9,127 nucleotides of DNA from Armatimonadota bacterium (GTDB taxonomy: Bacteria > Armatimonadota > Hebobacteria > CAIYQO01): assembly GCA_022708765.1 (NCBI GenBank), contig JAKIYB010000147.1, forward strand, positions 1 to 9,127. The letters run 5' to 3'. Below the pieces are notes generated by a model. The model had not been told where the DNA came from, made no database searches, and saw nothing but the letters and a program-made list of their open reading frames with translations. The position numbers and the translations under genes are program-made. Below, piece after piece: positions 1-7,094 of this stretch. Positions within the stretch are counted from its first letter, which is position 1. The number at the start of each line of letters is the position of its first letter.

Positions 1-1
1 G

Positions 2-862
2 GGCACCATCATGCAGCGTCTGACGGAAAAAGCGCTGGCCGCGCAGAAACGCGCGCGCACCCAGGTCAGCTACGATTGCGGCCTTTCCGTTGCCTCGACC
101 GCCGTCACCGCCTGCAAGCGCGCCTTCGATGATCTCTCGCAGGTTTCCGTGATGGTGCTGGGCGCGGGAGAAACCGCCGAATTGACGCTCCACTACCTGG
201 TGAGCAAGGGCGTACGGCGAGTGACAGTCGCGAATCGCACGGTCGAGCGCGCGGAACAACTGGCGCGACTGACGGGCGGCACCGCGTTACCCTTGGCCGC
301 GTTTCCGTCGCGCCTGGCAGATGTGGATATGATCATCTGCTGTACATCCAGTCCGGAACCGGTGCTCACTCGCGCGATGGTGGATGAAGCGATGTCACTA
401 CGTGGTCATCGCCCGATGCTGGTGGTGGATATCGCTGTTCCGCGCGACGTCGAACCGACGGTAGCGGAGATTCCCGGCGTGCAACTGCTGAATATTGACG
501 CGTTATGCGGCACGGCAATGGCCACCCAGGAACAGCGCCAGGCGAAACTCATCGCCGCCGATGAAATCATTTCCGGGGAAGCGCGAGAATTCGGCAAGTG
601 GCTCTCCTGCCGACGCGCCATCGCGGTCGTCGCCAGCCTGCGGCAGCAAATAGACACGCTGCGCGAGGAAATCGCGGCGGCGATTGTCACCGAACTGGGC
701 GTGGAGGATAGCGATGCCAGGGACATGGTCGAGGCACAGACGCGCGAACTAGTGCGTGGAATTCTGCGCGAATCGTTGGGCGCCATGCAGACGTTCACCG
801 GCGGAGGTGACGCGCCGCACCAAATGGCGATGGTTCGCCGGATGCTCGAGTTAGAGGCGTGA
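2..862 (+). CDS. hemA: Glutamyl-tRNA reductase, C-terminal two thirds (5' end off the window)
   Basis: Reduces glutamyl-tRNA to glutamate-1-semialdehyde with NADPH, the committed step of C5-pathway tetrapyrrole synthesis in the cytoplasm. The frame is open to the left edge, with codons from position 2, so the ATG at 11 is an internal Met and not the start. The missing N-terminal part would carry the catalytic cysteine domain, since the family is usually about 420 residues. Numbering from that Met, the piece begins at the end of the catalytic domain, just before the spinal helix. It then shows the NADPH Rossmann fold with GAGETA at 51-56 and ANRT at 74-77, the family-typical DIAVPRDVEP at 140-149, and a helical dimerisation domain from about 176 to 283. 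The gene is followed after 48 nt by the decaheme cytochrome with no visible terminator, so co-transcription is likely (inference). Shikimate dehydrogenase shares the Rossmann fold, but the DIAVPRD motif and the C-terminal helical domain favour HemA. Confidence 0.93.
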   Translation, partial: GTIMQRLTEKALAAQKRARTQVSYDCGLSVASTAVTACKRAFDDLSQVSVMVLGAGETAELTLHYLVSKGVRRVTVANRTVERAEQLARLTGGTALPLAAFPSRLADVDMIICCTSSPEPVLTRAMVDEAMSLRGHRPMLVVDIAVPRDVEPTVAEIPGVQLLNIDALCGTAMATQEQRQAKLIAADEIISGEAREFGKWLSCRRAIAVVASLRQQIDTLREEIAAAIVTELGVEDSDARDMVEAQTRELVRGILRESLGAMQTFTGGGDAPHQMAMVRRMLELEA

Positions 863-895
863 TATCTTTCATGTTGAAGAGACGAAGTCAGTTTT

Positions 896-904
896 GAGGA
901 GAAA
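896..904 (+). promoter_or_regulatory. Ribosome binding site of the decaheme cytochrome gene
   Basis: GAGGAGAAA lies in the 48-nt gap after hemA. The GAGGAG core ends 9 nt before the ATG at 911. I saw no promoter or hairpin in this gap, which fits read-through from hemA. Confidence 0.7.
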
Positions 905-910
905 GCTCCC

Positions 911-1876
911 ATGCGGCAACAATATGCGCTCGTACAGCGGCTCACCCTGGTCACGCTAATTCTGGCTATCGCGGGTGCGATTCTCGTTTTTGACGGACGC
1001 ACCAGCGCGGTGCACTCGCAGGAGCCGGGGGCGCCGACGGCACCGGCGTCGGCCAAAGCAACCGTTGTGGGCAGCGAGATGTGCCAGGCTTGCCATGATG
1101 AGGCGATTACCGCGCATCTGCAGAATAATTTCCATGGTCTGGCGCTGGCGAAGCTGGAAACGTCAGGAAAGGGGCATCTCTGCGAAGGTTGCCACGGTCC
1201 CGGTTCAGCGCATGTGGAAAATCCCTCGGCGGAAACCGCGGCGCCGTTGAAGCTGCGGGCGGCCAGCGGCGAGGGGTGCTTCACCTGCCACCAGAATAAA
1301 ATATCCGCCGCAAAGTGGCGCATGAGCGATCATGTCAAACATGGCGTTGGATGCCAGCAGTGCCATATGACGCCGGAGCTCACGGCGCCAACGCGAGCAA
1401 AGACGCCGGGCGCCGCGCCGATGGCCAACCCGAAGACGCAACCCAAACCGCATGCGGTGCTCAATCGCGAACCATCCACCGAGGCATGCCTGTCCTGCCA
1501 TCAGACTCTGCGCGGCGAACTCTCGCTACCCAGCCACCATCCGATTAAAGAAGGCGTGGTGTCATGCGCGGATTGTCACGACCCTCATGCTCCAATGGAT
1601 GAGAAGATCACCAGCGATACCTGCGCGAAATGCCATACCCGCCAGTCCCGCCCGCATGTCTATGAGCATGCGAAAGCGAAAGGATTGAGCGAGGGCTGCC
1701 TGGACTGCCACCGCCCACACGGCTCACCGAACCGTAAGCTGCAAAAGTTGACGGGGCGCGGCCTCTGCCTGCAATGCCACGGCAACAAAGCCACGCACTT
1801 CGCTGGCCGCGTCTGCCAAACGTGTCATCGCGCGGTTCATGGCTCGAATACCAATTCATTGCTGCTGGCGGAGTAA
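911..1876 (+). CDS. Periplasmic decaheme c-type cytochrome, MtrA/DmsE family
   Basis: Likely passes electrons from the periplasm into an outer-membrane conduit as the heme-wire subunit of a porin-cytochrome complex. It has 321 residues, close to MtrA. A basic N-terminus and hydrophobic segment at 11-27 form a signal peptide or anchor, with possible cleavage near residues 33-36. Ten CXXCH motifs start at 58, 91, 123, 148, 193, 219, 238, 263, 286 and 302. Fifteen further histidines (for example H69, H75, H141, H209, H210, H226, H253, H270, H310) are enough for bis-His ligation of all ten hemes. The C-terminal half carries the DmsE/MtrA pattern: VYEHA at 250-254, CHRPHGSPN at 266-274 and AVHGSN at 308-313. 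Residues 153-192, between hemes 4 and 5, are heme-free and rich in Pro, Ala and Lys. The neighbouring barrel and lipoprotein cytochrome support an MtrA role. DmsE, which serves extracellular DMSO reduction, is the main alternative, but no DMSO reductase gene is in view. Confidence 0.92.
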   Translation: MRQQYALVQRLTLVTLILAIAGAILVFDGRTSAVHSQEPGAPTAPASAKATVVGSEMCQACHDEAITAHLQNNFHGLALAKLETSGKGHLCEGCHGPGSAHVENPSAETAAPLKLRAASGEGCFTCHQNKISAAKWRMSDHVKHGVGCQQCHMTPELTAPTRAKTPGAAPMANPKTQPKPHAVLNREPSTEACLSCHQTLRGELSLPSHHPIKEGVVSCADCHDPHAPMDEKITSDTCAKCHTRQSRPHVYEHAKAKGLSEGCLDCHRPHGSPNRKLQKLTGRGLCLQCHGNKATHFAGRVCQTCHRAVHGSNTNSLLLAE

Positions 1877-1897
1877 TCCATGCCGAACCACCGAGTC

Positions 1898-1904
1898 GGA
1901 GGAG
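1898..1904 (+). promoter_or_regulatory. Ribosome binding site supporting the barrel start at 1907
   Basis: GGAGGAG ends 2 nt before ATG 1907; its first GGAG leaves 5 nt. A weaker alternative is GGAG at 1870-1873, which leaves 6 nt to an in-frame ATG at 1880 and overlaps the end of the upstream gene. Start 1907 is preferred because the SD match is longer and the resulting signal peptide has a compact n-region. Confidence 0.5.
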
Positions 1905-1906
1905 AT

Positions 1907-3493
1907 ATGCATACGTTCCGAATCTGTATCCTGCTCGTTCCCGTGTTGCTGGCGATGCTGGCATGCGCGCAGGACGCGCCATCGGTGTCTACCGACGGCA
2001 CGGCGCTGGCGCTCTCCGGCATCAGCGTGAACATCGAAGGCAACACCCAGCGCGCCGATCAATACGCGGAAGCGCCCGATGGTCTGGTACCGGGCGTCAC
2101 CCTCTCGGCGCTGTGGTCTTCAGGACAGACGCTGCACCTTGACCTGCCGTATCTCGATGAAGATTTTCAGCGCAACAGCCTGTGGCTACTGGGCAGTCCG
2201 GCGACGATGTCGTTGGATGCCGATCAGGTGCTCTCGCGCTACTTCAACGATTTCACCGCCGCAGGCACGCCGATCATGCGCAAGGATACGGAAGGCGAGG
2301 GGATGCTCCGTCTGGGCAGCGGCGCACTGTTTCTTTCGAATCGGGAACTGCGGCTGTCCACGCCAGGACGCACCACGGTGGATGACTGGACGTATTCTCG
2401 CCCCGGCGTTGACTATCTCCTGCCGGTTGGCGGCATGCTGGTTGGCGCGGGTTACGCGCACGAAAGCCTGGTCTTTCGCGACGGCCTCACCTTTGGCGGC
2501 GACAACCAGGTGGTGCAATTCCGGTTCGCGCCGATCACAAGCGACCGGATGGCTGTTGACGCCTCCGCCATGCTGACGAACATGACGCTGGACGGAAACG
2601 CCGGCACGCCGAATCGCACCCAGGCCACCGTGCATGCCACCCACCTTCTGACACCGTCATTGTCGCTGGATGGCCAGGTCGGCTATGACAACCTTGACGG
2701 CGCCATCACTCGCAATGGCTTCGCGGAGCGCGACCTGCACGGGCAAATCCGCGCGCACTATACGGGTATCGCCCACACGCGGGTCACGGCGGGGTACGGC
2801 GCGCGCGAAGTCGCCTACATCAATGATCCACAGACGCTGCGTTATGACAGCCGCCTGCAGGATTACTTCCTCAACGTGACAACGCGTCCGACGCGCGCGT
2901 TGCGCCTGAAGGCCGGCGTCGAGTATCAGGATGCATCCAATCTGCCGATAGAAGTTGACGTTTTTGATCAACCCGTCGGCGCTTCCGTGCTGTGGACGCA
3001 GCGCAATCGCCAGCGCTTCGAGATCTCCTACGCGCCAACATGGCGCTGGGGCATTTCCGCCGGCTGGCAGCGCTATTTCTGGGAGAACGATGAATACGCC
3101 ACGGACAATACGCTGATTGACCGCAGCGTGAATGTGTGGTGGGTACCGCGCGACATCCTGACACTATATGCCACCTATTTATCGCAGTCCTACGCGTATC
3201 ACGGCGCGGGCGCATCAGACGGGCCCGCTTCGATGAACGACCGCAGCCTGGTGACTGGCGCAAGCCTGCAGGTGTCACCGAGCGTCTCGCTGGATGCGTC
3301 GTTCACGAATGTTGATACCGGAGGTCGCCTGACCAGCGATCAACGCATACTCGGATTCGGCGCCAGTTTCGCGCTGAAAGGGAACGGCTCGCTTTCGATG
3401 CGGCTCGCACGGGATAACTATGACGACGACGCCGCGCCAACAGAGGCTTACGACGCGGATTACGCGGAAGTTCGCTACCAGCGTGAATTTTAA
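1907..3493 (+). CDS. Outer-membrane beta-barrel, MtrB/PioB-like porin of a porin-cytochrome complex
   Basis: Predicted to form the outer-membrane sheath through which the decaheme cytochrome is threaded. From ATG 1907 the product is 528 residues (537 from ATG 1880). A signal peptide occupies about 1-21, with hydrophobic core ICILLVPVLLAMLA and an ACA/Q cleavage site. The rest shows alternating polar and hydrophobic strands rich in Gly, Tyr, Asp and Arg, with no long hydrophobic helix, and ends in Phe (VRYQREF), the usual C-terminal signature recognised by the BAM machinery. The mature chain has no cysteine, so the N-terminal CXXC of Shewanella MtrB is absent. It is also shorter than that protein, which is about 700 residues. 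Assignment to the MtrB/PioB group rests on barrel character, size and position directly after the MtrA-like gene (gap 30 nt). Motif similarity alone is modest, so an unrelated barrel of Geobacter OmbB type is also possible. Confidence 0.78.
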   Translation: MHTFRICILLVPVLLAMLACAQDAPSVSTDGTALALSGISVNIEGNTQRADQYAEAPDGLVPGVTLSALWSSGQTLHLDLPYLDEDFQRNSLWLLGSPATMSLDADQVLSRYFNDFTAAGTPIMRKDTEGEGMLRLGSGALFLSNRELRLSTPGRTTVDDWTYSRPGVDYLLPVGGMLVGAGYAHESLVFRDGLTFGGDNQVVQFRFAPITSDRMAVDASAMLTNMTLDGNAGTPNRTQATVHATHLLTPSLSLDGQVGYDNLDGAITRNGFAERDLHGQIRAHYTGIAHTRVTAGYGAREVAYINDPQTLRYDSRLQDYFLNVTTRPTRALRLKAGVEYQDASNLPIEVDVFDQPVGASVLWTQRNRQRFEISYAPTWRWGISAGWQRYFWENDEYATDNTLIDRSVNVWWVPRDILTLYATYLSQSYAYHGAGASDGPASMNDRSLVTGASLQVSPSVSLDASFTNVDTGGRLTSDQRILGFGASFALKGNGSLSMRLARDNYDDDAAPTEAYDADYAEVRYQREF

Positions 3494-3565
3494 ATGAGGA
3501 TATTACAGGGTTCACGGGCCAGGACGCGCACCGGCGAATGCCTGCCTATCAATATCACACCTGCC

Positions 3566-3572
3566 AAGGGGG
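3566..3572 (+). promoter_or_regulatory. Ribosome binding site that fixes the lipoprotein cytochrome start at 3583
   Basis: AAGGGGG is followed by 10 nt and ATG 3583. An in-frame ATG at 3538 lies further upstream. It lacks a comparable site and would put a 15-residue polar extension in front of the signal peptide, so 3583 is preferred. Confidence 0.7.
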
Positions 3573-3582
3573 AACACACATT

Positions 3583-4698
3583 ATGTCTCGTCTTCGCAAA
3601 GCCACGTTCAGCGTGGCGAAAGGCGTGCTTCTGTACGCCGTGGCCCTGGGGATTGTCGCCGTGGCGGCGATCTCCCTGGTCGGCTGCGGCGGGGGCGGGG
3701 GCACCACGGCACTCGTGCCGGGCGGCACAGCGGCTTCCGCCGCATGGACTCAAACCGGCGCAACATATGTTGGCCGGGCCAAGTGCGCGAACTGCCACGC
3801 GACGATTGATGCCCAGTATCAGACGTCGGAAAAGGGCAACGGCGTTGGCGTTGGGCATGCGGCGCACCATGAAGACCGGTGTATTGAATGTCACTCAACC
3901 GGCTTTAACGAGCCGTCCGGCTTCAACCTGACCGAGCCGGGCAAAGATCACCTGCGCGGCATCGGGTGCGAAAGCTGCCACGGTCCCGGCAGCAACCACA
4001 TCGCGACCAAGGGCGACAAGGCGCAGATCACGCGTACACCGCCGGCGAAAGAGACGTGCTTTGCCTGTCACGGCGGACGACCGTACAAAACGATGTCTGA
4101 GCCGGCCGCAGTCGTTAATGCCGACTATCCCGATCTGAAGAACGCCGGCCCGAAGACGACGATTCGCGGCCCGCATCACACGGGCGCCGCTTTCCTGATG
4201 GGGCGTAACGGCTACAACATGACGGCGCCGATGCCGGGCGCGCATGCAACGCTGCCGAACACCTGCGTGGATTGCCACACGCAGAAAGATCCCAACACTA
4301 ACATGGCGGATCACGCGAACTGGAGCAAGCCGAATCTGGATACGAGCAGATCTGCCTGCGCGTCATGCCATGGCGGTCGTTCGGAAGCCTTCCTGCAGGC
4401 TGGCGTCACCGAGATGATGATCAAGATCGGTGGAACAAGCGCGACAGATCCGACGACCTTCGACACGAATGGCAAGGGCGCCGATGGCATGCTGCAAAAG
4501 TATTACGATGCCAAGCAGATCGGGACGTTCTGGGTGGATGGCGCGCAGCTCACCGAAGCGCAGCAAGCGATCGTGAATAACTACAAAGGCGCCATGTGGA
4601 ACTTCAAGTATGTCTATGGCGACCACAGCCTGGGCGTGCATAACCCCGGCTTCACGAAGCAGTTGCTGAAAGACTGCGAGACGATGTTGAAGCTGTAA
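3583..4698 (+). CDS. Hexaheme lipoprotein c-type cytochrome, cytochrome c554-like; likely outer-membrane partner
   Basis: Likely the outer-membrane-anchored, possibly cell-surface cytochrome that receives electrons from the decaheme/barrel pair. The product is 371 residues. A basic n-region and hydrophobic stretch (11-31) lead to lipobox LVGC at 32-35, so Cys35 would be lipidated. It is followed by five glycines, a flexible tether with no Asp at +2, which fits outer-membrane sorting. Six CXXCH motifs start at 68, 100, 129, 159, 228 and 259. The run CIECHSTGF, then GIGCESCHGPGS (127-138), is typical of cytochrome c554-type multiheme proteins. Eleven other histidines can serve as distal ligands. 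Residues 264-371 have no heme motif but contain DHSLGVHNPGF at 347-357, a pattern seen near the C-terminus of several multiheme cytochromes, and a lone Cys365. The 89-nt gap from the barrel gene shows no clear promoter or terminator. It takes the place of MtrC but is not an obvious homolog. A terminal reductase role is inference. Confidence 0.85.
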   Translation: MSRLRKATFSVAKGVLLYAVALGIVAVAAISLVGCGGGGGTTALVPGGTAASAAWTQTGATYVGRAKCANCHATIDAQYQTSEKGNGVGVGHAAHHEDRCIECHSTGFNEPSGFNLTEPGKDHLRGIGCESCHGPGSNHIATKGDKAQITRTPPAKETCFACHGGRPYKTMSEPAAVVNADYPDLKNAGPKTTIRGPHHTGAAFLMGRNGYNMTAPMPGAHATLPNTCVDCHTQKDPNTNMADHANWSKPNLDTSRSACASCHGGRSEAFLQAGVTEMMIKIGGTSATDPTTFDTNGKGADGMLQKYYDAKQIGTFWVDGAQLTEAQQAIVNNYKGAMWNFKYVYGDHSLGVHNPGFTKQLLKDCETMLKL

Positions 4699-4726
4699 AG
4701 GGGGATTCAGGGATATCCTGCTGACA

Positions 4727-4758
4727 AAGGCGCCCCGGCCACGCGGCCGGGGCGCCTT
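4727..4758. terminator. GC-rich hairpin between convergent genes, probable bidirectional terminator
   Basis: A perfect 14-bp inverted repeat (arms 4727-4740 and 4745-4758, core GGCGCCCCGGCC) encloses the 4-nt loop ACGC. It lies 28 nt after the cytochrome stop and 21 nt after the ahbD stop on the other strand. The stem ends in A/T pairs on both sides. The T run is short in either direction (plus TT, minus TTT), so termination may depend mostly on stem strength. It is the only strong hairpin I saw between genes. Confidence 0.8.
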
Positions 4759-4779
4759 CACGTTGTATAAATCTTTTCG

Positions 4780-5883
4780 CTAGAAGGATGATTGGACCGA
4801 CGCTTCGAAGTTCGGCGGGATGTAGATGCAATCCGGTTCTTCATCCAGGTAATCGCCGGTTTTCGCGTAGGCGCGGGCGCGGCAGCCCTGGCAAAGTTTT
4901 CTGAAGCCGCATGCGCCACATTTACCGGTCAGGGTGGAAACGTCGCGCAGGTTCGCGAACACTTCCGAGTTTCGCCAGATTTCACCCAGCGATTGTTCGC
5001 GGACATTGCCGACAACGAGGGGGAGGTAGCCGCAGGGCTGCACCTCGCCGATGCGCGACACGAAGCAGACACCGGAGCCGGCCAGGCAACCGCGGGTGAC
5101 GGCGGACATGCCGTGGCCATGACCGGCGGGCATCTCGTAGCCTTTGCGCATCGCCACCTGGCGCATAATGCGCAGGTAGGTAGGCGCGCAGGTCGCCTTG
5201 ATGTGAATGCGATCCTTCAACTCGAAAGATTTCTCGACCAGCCATTCCAGCACTTCTTCACTCTGTTCCGGTGACAGGCGCGTATCTTCGCTGATTTCCG
5301 CGCCGCAGCCGACAGGCACCAGCATGAAGACATGGAAGGCGTCAGCGCCGCGCTCCAGCAGCAGTGCAAGTATGTCTTCCAGTTCAGTGAGGTTGTGCTT
5401 GGTAATCGTCACGTTGGCCTGCAGCGACATGCCGTGGCGCTTCAGCGCATCAAAGCCATCCAGCGCCGCCTGAAAACTGCCGGGCACCCCGCGAAAGACA
5501 TCATGCGTGCCAGGGCGGCTGCCGTCCAGGCTGATGCTGACGCGCTGAATGCCGCTTCGCACGATGCGCGCGGCGGTGTCGTCATCCACCAACGTACCGT
5601 TGGTGGCCATCGCGACGCGAGTGAAGAGTCGGCTGCATTCCTCGGCGATATCGAAAAAATCCGGGCGCGCCAACGGTTCGCCACCGGTGAGGATCATAAT
5701 GGGGTCGGCGTCCTGGCGAATTTCCCAGGCAACGCGCATCACTTCTTCGGTGGTGAGTTCGCCTGCGGCGAAAGCGTCCATCGCCTCAGCCCGGCAATGC
5801 TGGCATTTCAGATTGCAGCGCGCGGTAAGCTCCCAGAAGACCAAACGAAGTGCGTAATCCTGTGCCGACTGTGCGGGATGCAT
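4780..5883 (-). CDS. ahbD: AhbD, heme b synthase (radical SAM Fe-coproporphyrin III decarboxylase)
   Basis: Last step of the siroheme-dependent heme pathway: oxidative decarboxylation of two propionates of Fe-coproporphyrin III to vinyl groups, giving heme b, in the cytoplasm. The product is 367 residues. The radical SAM cluster motif CX3CX2C is C23, C27, C30, followed by TGGEP at 66-70 and the strand SISLDG at 116-121. The C-terminal SPASM/twitch region has C266, C273, C284, C322, C325, C331, C334 and C352, ample for an auxiliary 4Fe-4S cluster. The stretches around TRGCLAGSGVCFVS (263-276), CGYLP and GCRARAYAKTGDYLDEEPDC (333-352) match what I know of AhbD rather than NirJ or PqqE. ATG 5883 sits 3 nt after the ahbC stop with a good SD inside the ahbC end, so translation is probably coupled. 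The gene ends with TAG facing the hairpin. Heme d1 enzyme NirJ is the closest alternative, but the AhbC neighbour argues against it. Confidence 0.92.
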   Translation of the reverse strand: MHPAQSAQDYALRLVFWELTARCNLKCQHCRAEAMDAFAAGELTTEEVMRVAWEIRQDADPIMILTGGEPLARPDFFDIAEECSRLFTRVAMATNGTLVDDDTAARIVRSGIQRVSISLDGSRPGTHDVFRGVPGSFQAALDGFDALKRHGMSLQANVTITKHNLTELEDILALLLERGADAFHVFMLVPVGCGAEISEDTRLSPEQSEEVLEWLVEKSFELKDRIHIKATCAPTYLRIMRQVAMRKGYEMPAGHGHGMSAVTRGCLAGSGVCFVSRIGEVQPCGYLPLVVGNVREQSLGEIWRNSEVFANLRDVSTLTGKCGACGFRKLCQGCRARAYAKTGDYLDEEPDCIYIPPNFEASVQSSF

Positions 5884-5886
5884 GTA

Positions 5887-7074
5887 TTATTCCTCCAGGC
5901 CGATTTCCGCGTCGGTCAGATAGCAGGCCGGGTCCGGCGCCCAGATGTCGCCGGTGACGGCTTCGGCGCGCACGCGGAAATTGCCGTTGCAGATGTCCAG
6001 GTATTTACAGGCTGCGCAGCGGCCGTGCAGCTTCTTTTTTCGGTCCTTCAGGCCATCCATCACCGGGTCCGAGCGATCCATCCAGATTTCGCTGAAGTGG
6101 CGCTGGCGGACGTTGCCGAGTGAATAATGGCGCCAGAACTGGTCGGCGTAGACTTCACCGTCCCAACTCACGCAGCCGATGCCGATGCCCGAACTATTGC
6201 CGCCATTCATGCGCAGCAGGCGCATGGCTTCTTCGGCGCGGGCCGGATTTTCGCGCAGCAGGCGCAGATACAGATACGGGCCATCACAGTGATTATCCAC
6301 GGTCAGCACTTCCGCCGGGAAGCCATCACGGTGCAGTTGCGCGGTGCGGTCCATAATCAGGTCTACGGCCGCGCGAGATTCTTCGTGGGTGAGGGCATCC
6401 TTCACCAGTTTCGTGCCGCGTCCCGCATAGACCAGGTGATAGAAACAGATACGCGGGATGCGCTCTTCATGGAGCAGATCGAAGATGCCGTTCAGGTCCT
6501 GGACGTTACGACGGTTCATGGTGAAGCGCAGGCCCACTTTAATGCCGGCGACCTGGCAGTTGCGGATGCCCTCCAGCGCCATGCGGAAGGCGCCTTTCAT
6601 CCCTCGAAAGTGATCGTTCGTCTCCTCCAACCCATCCAGGCTGATGCCGACGTAGGAGAGGCCGAATTCCTTCAGTTTCTCCGCCAGGTCGGGGGTAATT
6701 AGCGTGCCATTCGTGGAGATGACGGCGCGCATGCCACGCTCGCGCGCGTGGCGGATGAGTTCGAGGATGTCCGGGCGCATCAATGGCTCGCCGCCGGAGA
6801 AGAGCATTACGGGCGCGCCGAAAGCGGCCAGATCGTCAATGAGCCGAAAACCTTCGTCGCGCGTTAACTCGCCGGAATATTCCAGATCTTTTGAGTGGGC
6901 GTAGCAATGGACGCAGCGCAGGTTGCACCGCTGACCCACATTCCATACCACCACCGGCTTCTTATCGCGCGAGAACTGCAGCAGGTGCGACGGCAGGTCT
7001 TTCGACCGCGCGCCGTAACGCAGGACGTCGGAGGATTCCACGGTACCGCAGTAGAGTTTTGAAATTCCAATCAT
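5887..7074 (-). CDS. ahbC: AhbC, 12,18-didecarboxysiroheme deacetylase (radical SAM)
   Basis: Removes the two acetate side chains of 12,18-didecarboxysiroheme to give Fe-coproporphyrin III, the substrate of AhbD. The product is 395 residues, the expected length. It begins with the AhbC-typical MIGISKLYCGTVE. The radical SAM motif CX3CX2C is C50, C54, C57, followed by SGGEP at 93-97, VISTNGTL at 118-125 and GISLDG at 143-148. Family-typical blocks follow: GLRFTMNRRN (181-190), FYHLVYAGRG (211-220), EVLTVDNHCDGPY (255-267) and DQFWRHYSLGNV (311-322). C301, C353, C356, C362 and C384 are candidates for auxiliary Fe-S cluster ligands. The start ATG 7074 lies 20 nt after the ccsA stop. I see only a weak SD there, so translation may depend on coupling with ccsA. 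NirJ is the related alternative, but no other heme d1 genes (nirF, nirDLGH, nirS) are present. Confidence 0.93.
   Translation of the reverse strand: MIGISKLYCGTVESSDVLRYGARSKDLPSHLLQFSRDKKPVVVWNVGQRCNLRCVHCYAHSKDLEYSGELTRDEGFRLIDDLAAFGAPVMLFSGGEPLMRPDILELIRHARERGMRAVISTNGTLITPDLAEKLKEFGLSYVGISLDGLEETNDHFRGMKGAFRMALEGIRNCQVAGIKVGLRFTMNRRNVQDLNGIFDLLHEERIPRICFYHLVYAGRGTKLVKDALTHEESRAAVDLIMDRTAQLHRDGFPAEVLTVDNHCDGPYLYLRLLRENPARAEEAMRLLRMNGGNSSGIGIGCVSWDGEVYADQFWRHYSLGNVRQRHFSEIWMDRSDPVMDGLKDRKKKLHGRCAACKYLDICNGNFRVRAEAVTGDIWAPDPACYLTDAEIGLEE
5890..5896 (-). promoter_or_regulatory. Ribosome binding site of ahbD inside the end of ahbC
   Basis: On the minus strand GGAGGAA is followed by 6 nt and ATG 5883. 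The site lies within the last codons of ahbC, which supports translational coupling of the two enzymes. Confidence 0.75.
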
Positions 7075-7094
7075 ATCCGTCTATCCAGTCTTCG

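Noticed and set aside
406..1323. 305-codon open frame on the minus strand opposite hemA and the decaheme gene
   Set aside because: It spans two genes with strong family motifs on the other strand, is Ser/Arg/Ala rich and shows no domain; a compositional shadow.
1907..1970. Barrel protein as a lipoprotein because of Cys in MLAC near residue 20
   Set aside because: MLAC is a poor lipobox (Met at -3), ACA/Q fits signal peptidase I, and barrel proteins end in Phe as this one does.
3676..3703. G-rich run as a possible quadruplex or repeat
   Set aside because: It encodes the Gly tether directly after the lipidated Cys, which explains the composition.
3494..3931. 145-codon plus-strand open frame starting right after the barrel stop
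   Set aside because: It overlaps the signal peptide and first hemes of the lipoprotein cytochrome in another frame, and its product is Arg/Pro rich with no motif.
5332..6123. 263-codon open frame on the plus strand opposite ahbC/ahbD
   Set aside because: It runs across the ahbC-ahbD junction opposite two well-supported radical SAM genes and has no motif of its own.
4780..7074. The two radical SAM genes as NirJ heme d1 enzymes or PQQ/peptide-modifying SPASM proteins
   Set aside because: Their paired order, lengths and specific blocks (MIGISKLYCG start; GCRARAYAKTGDYL region) fit AhbC and AhbD, and no precursor peptide or other heme d1 gene is nearby.
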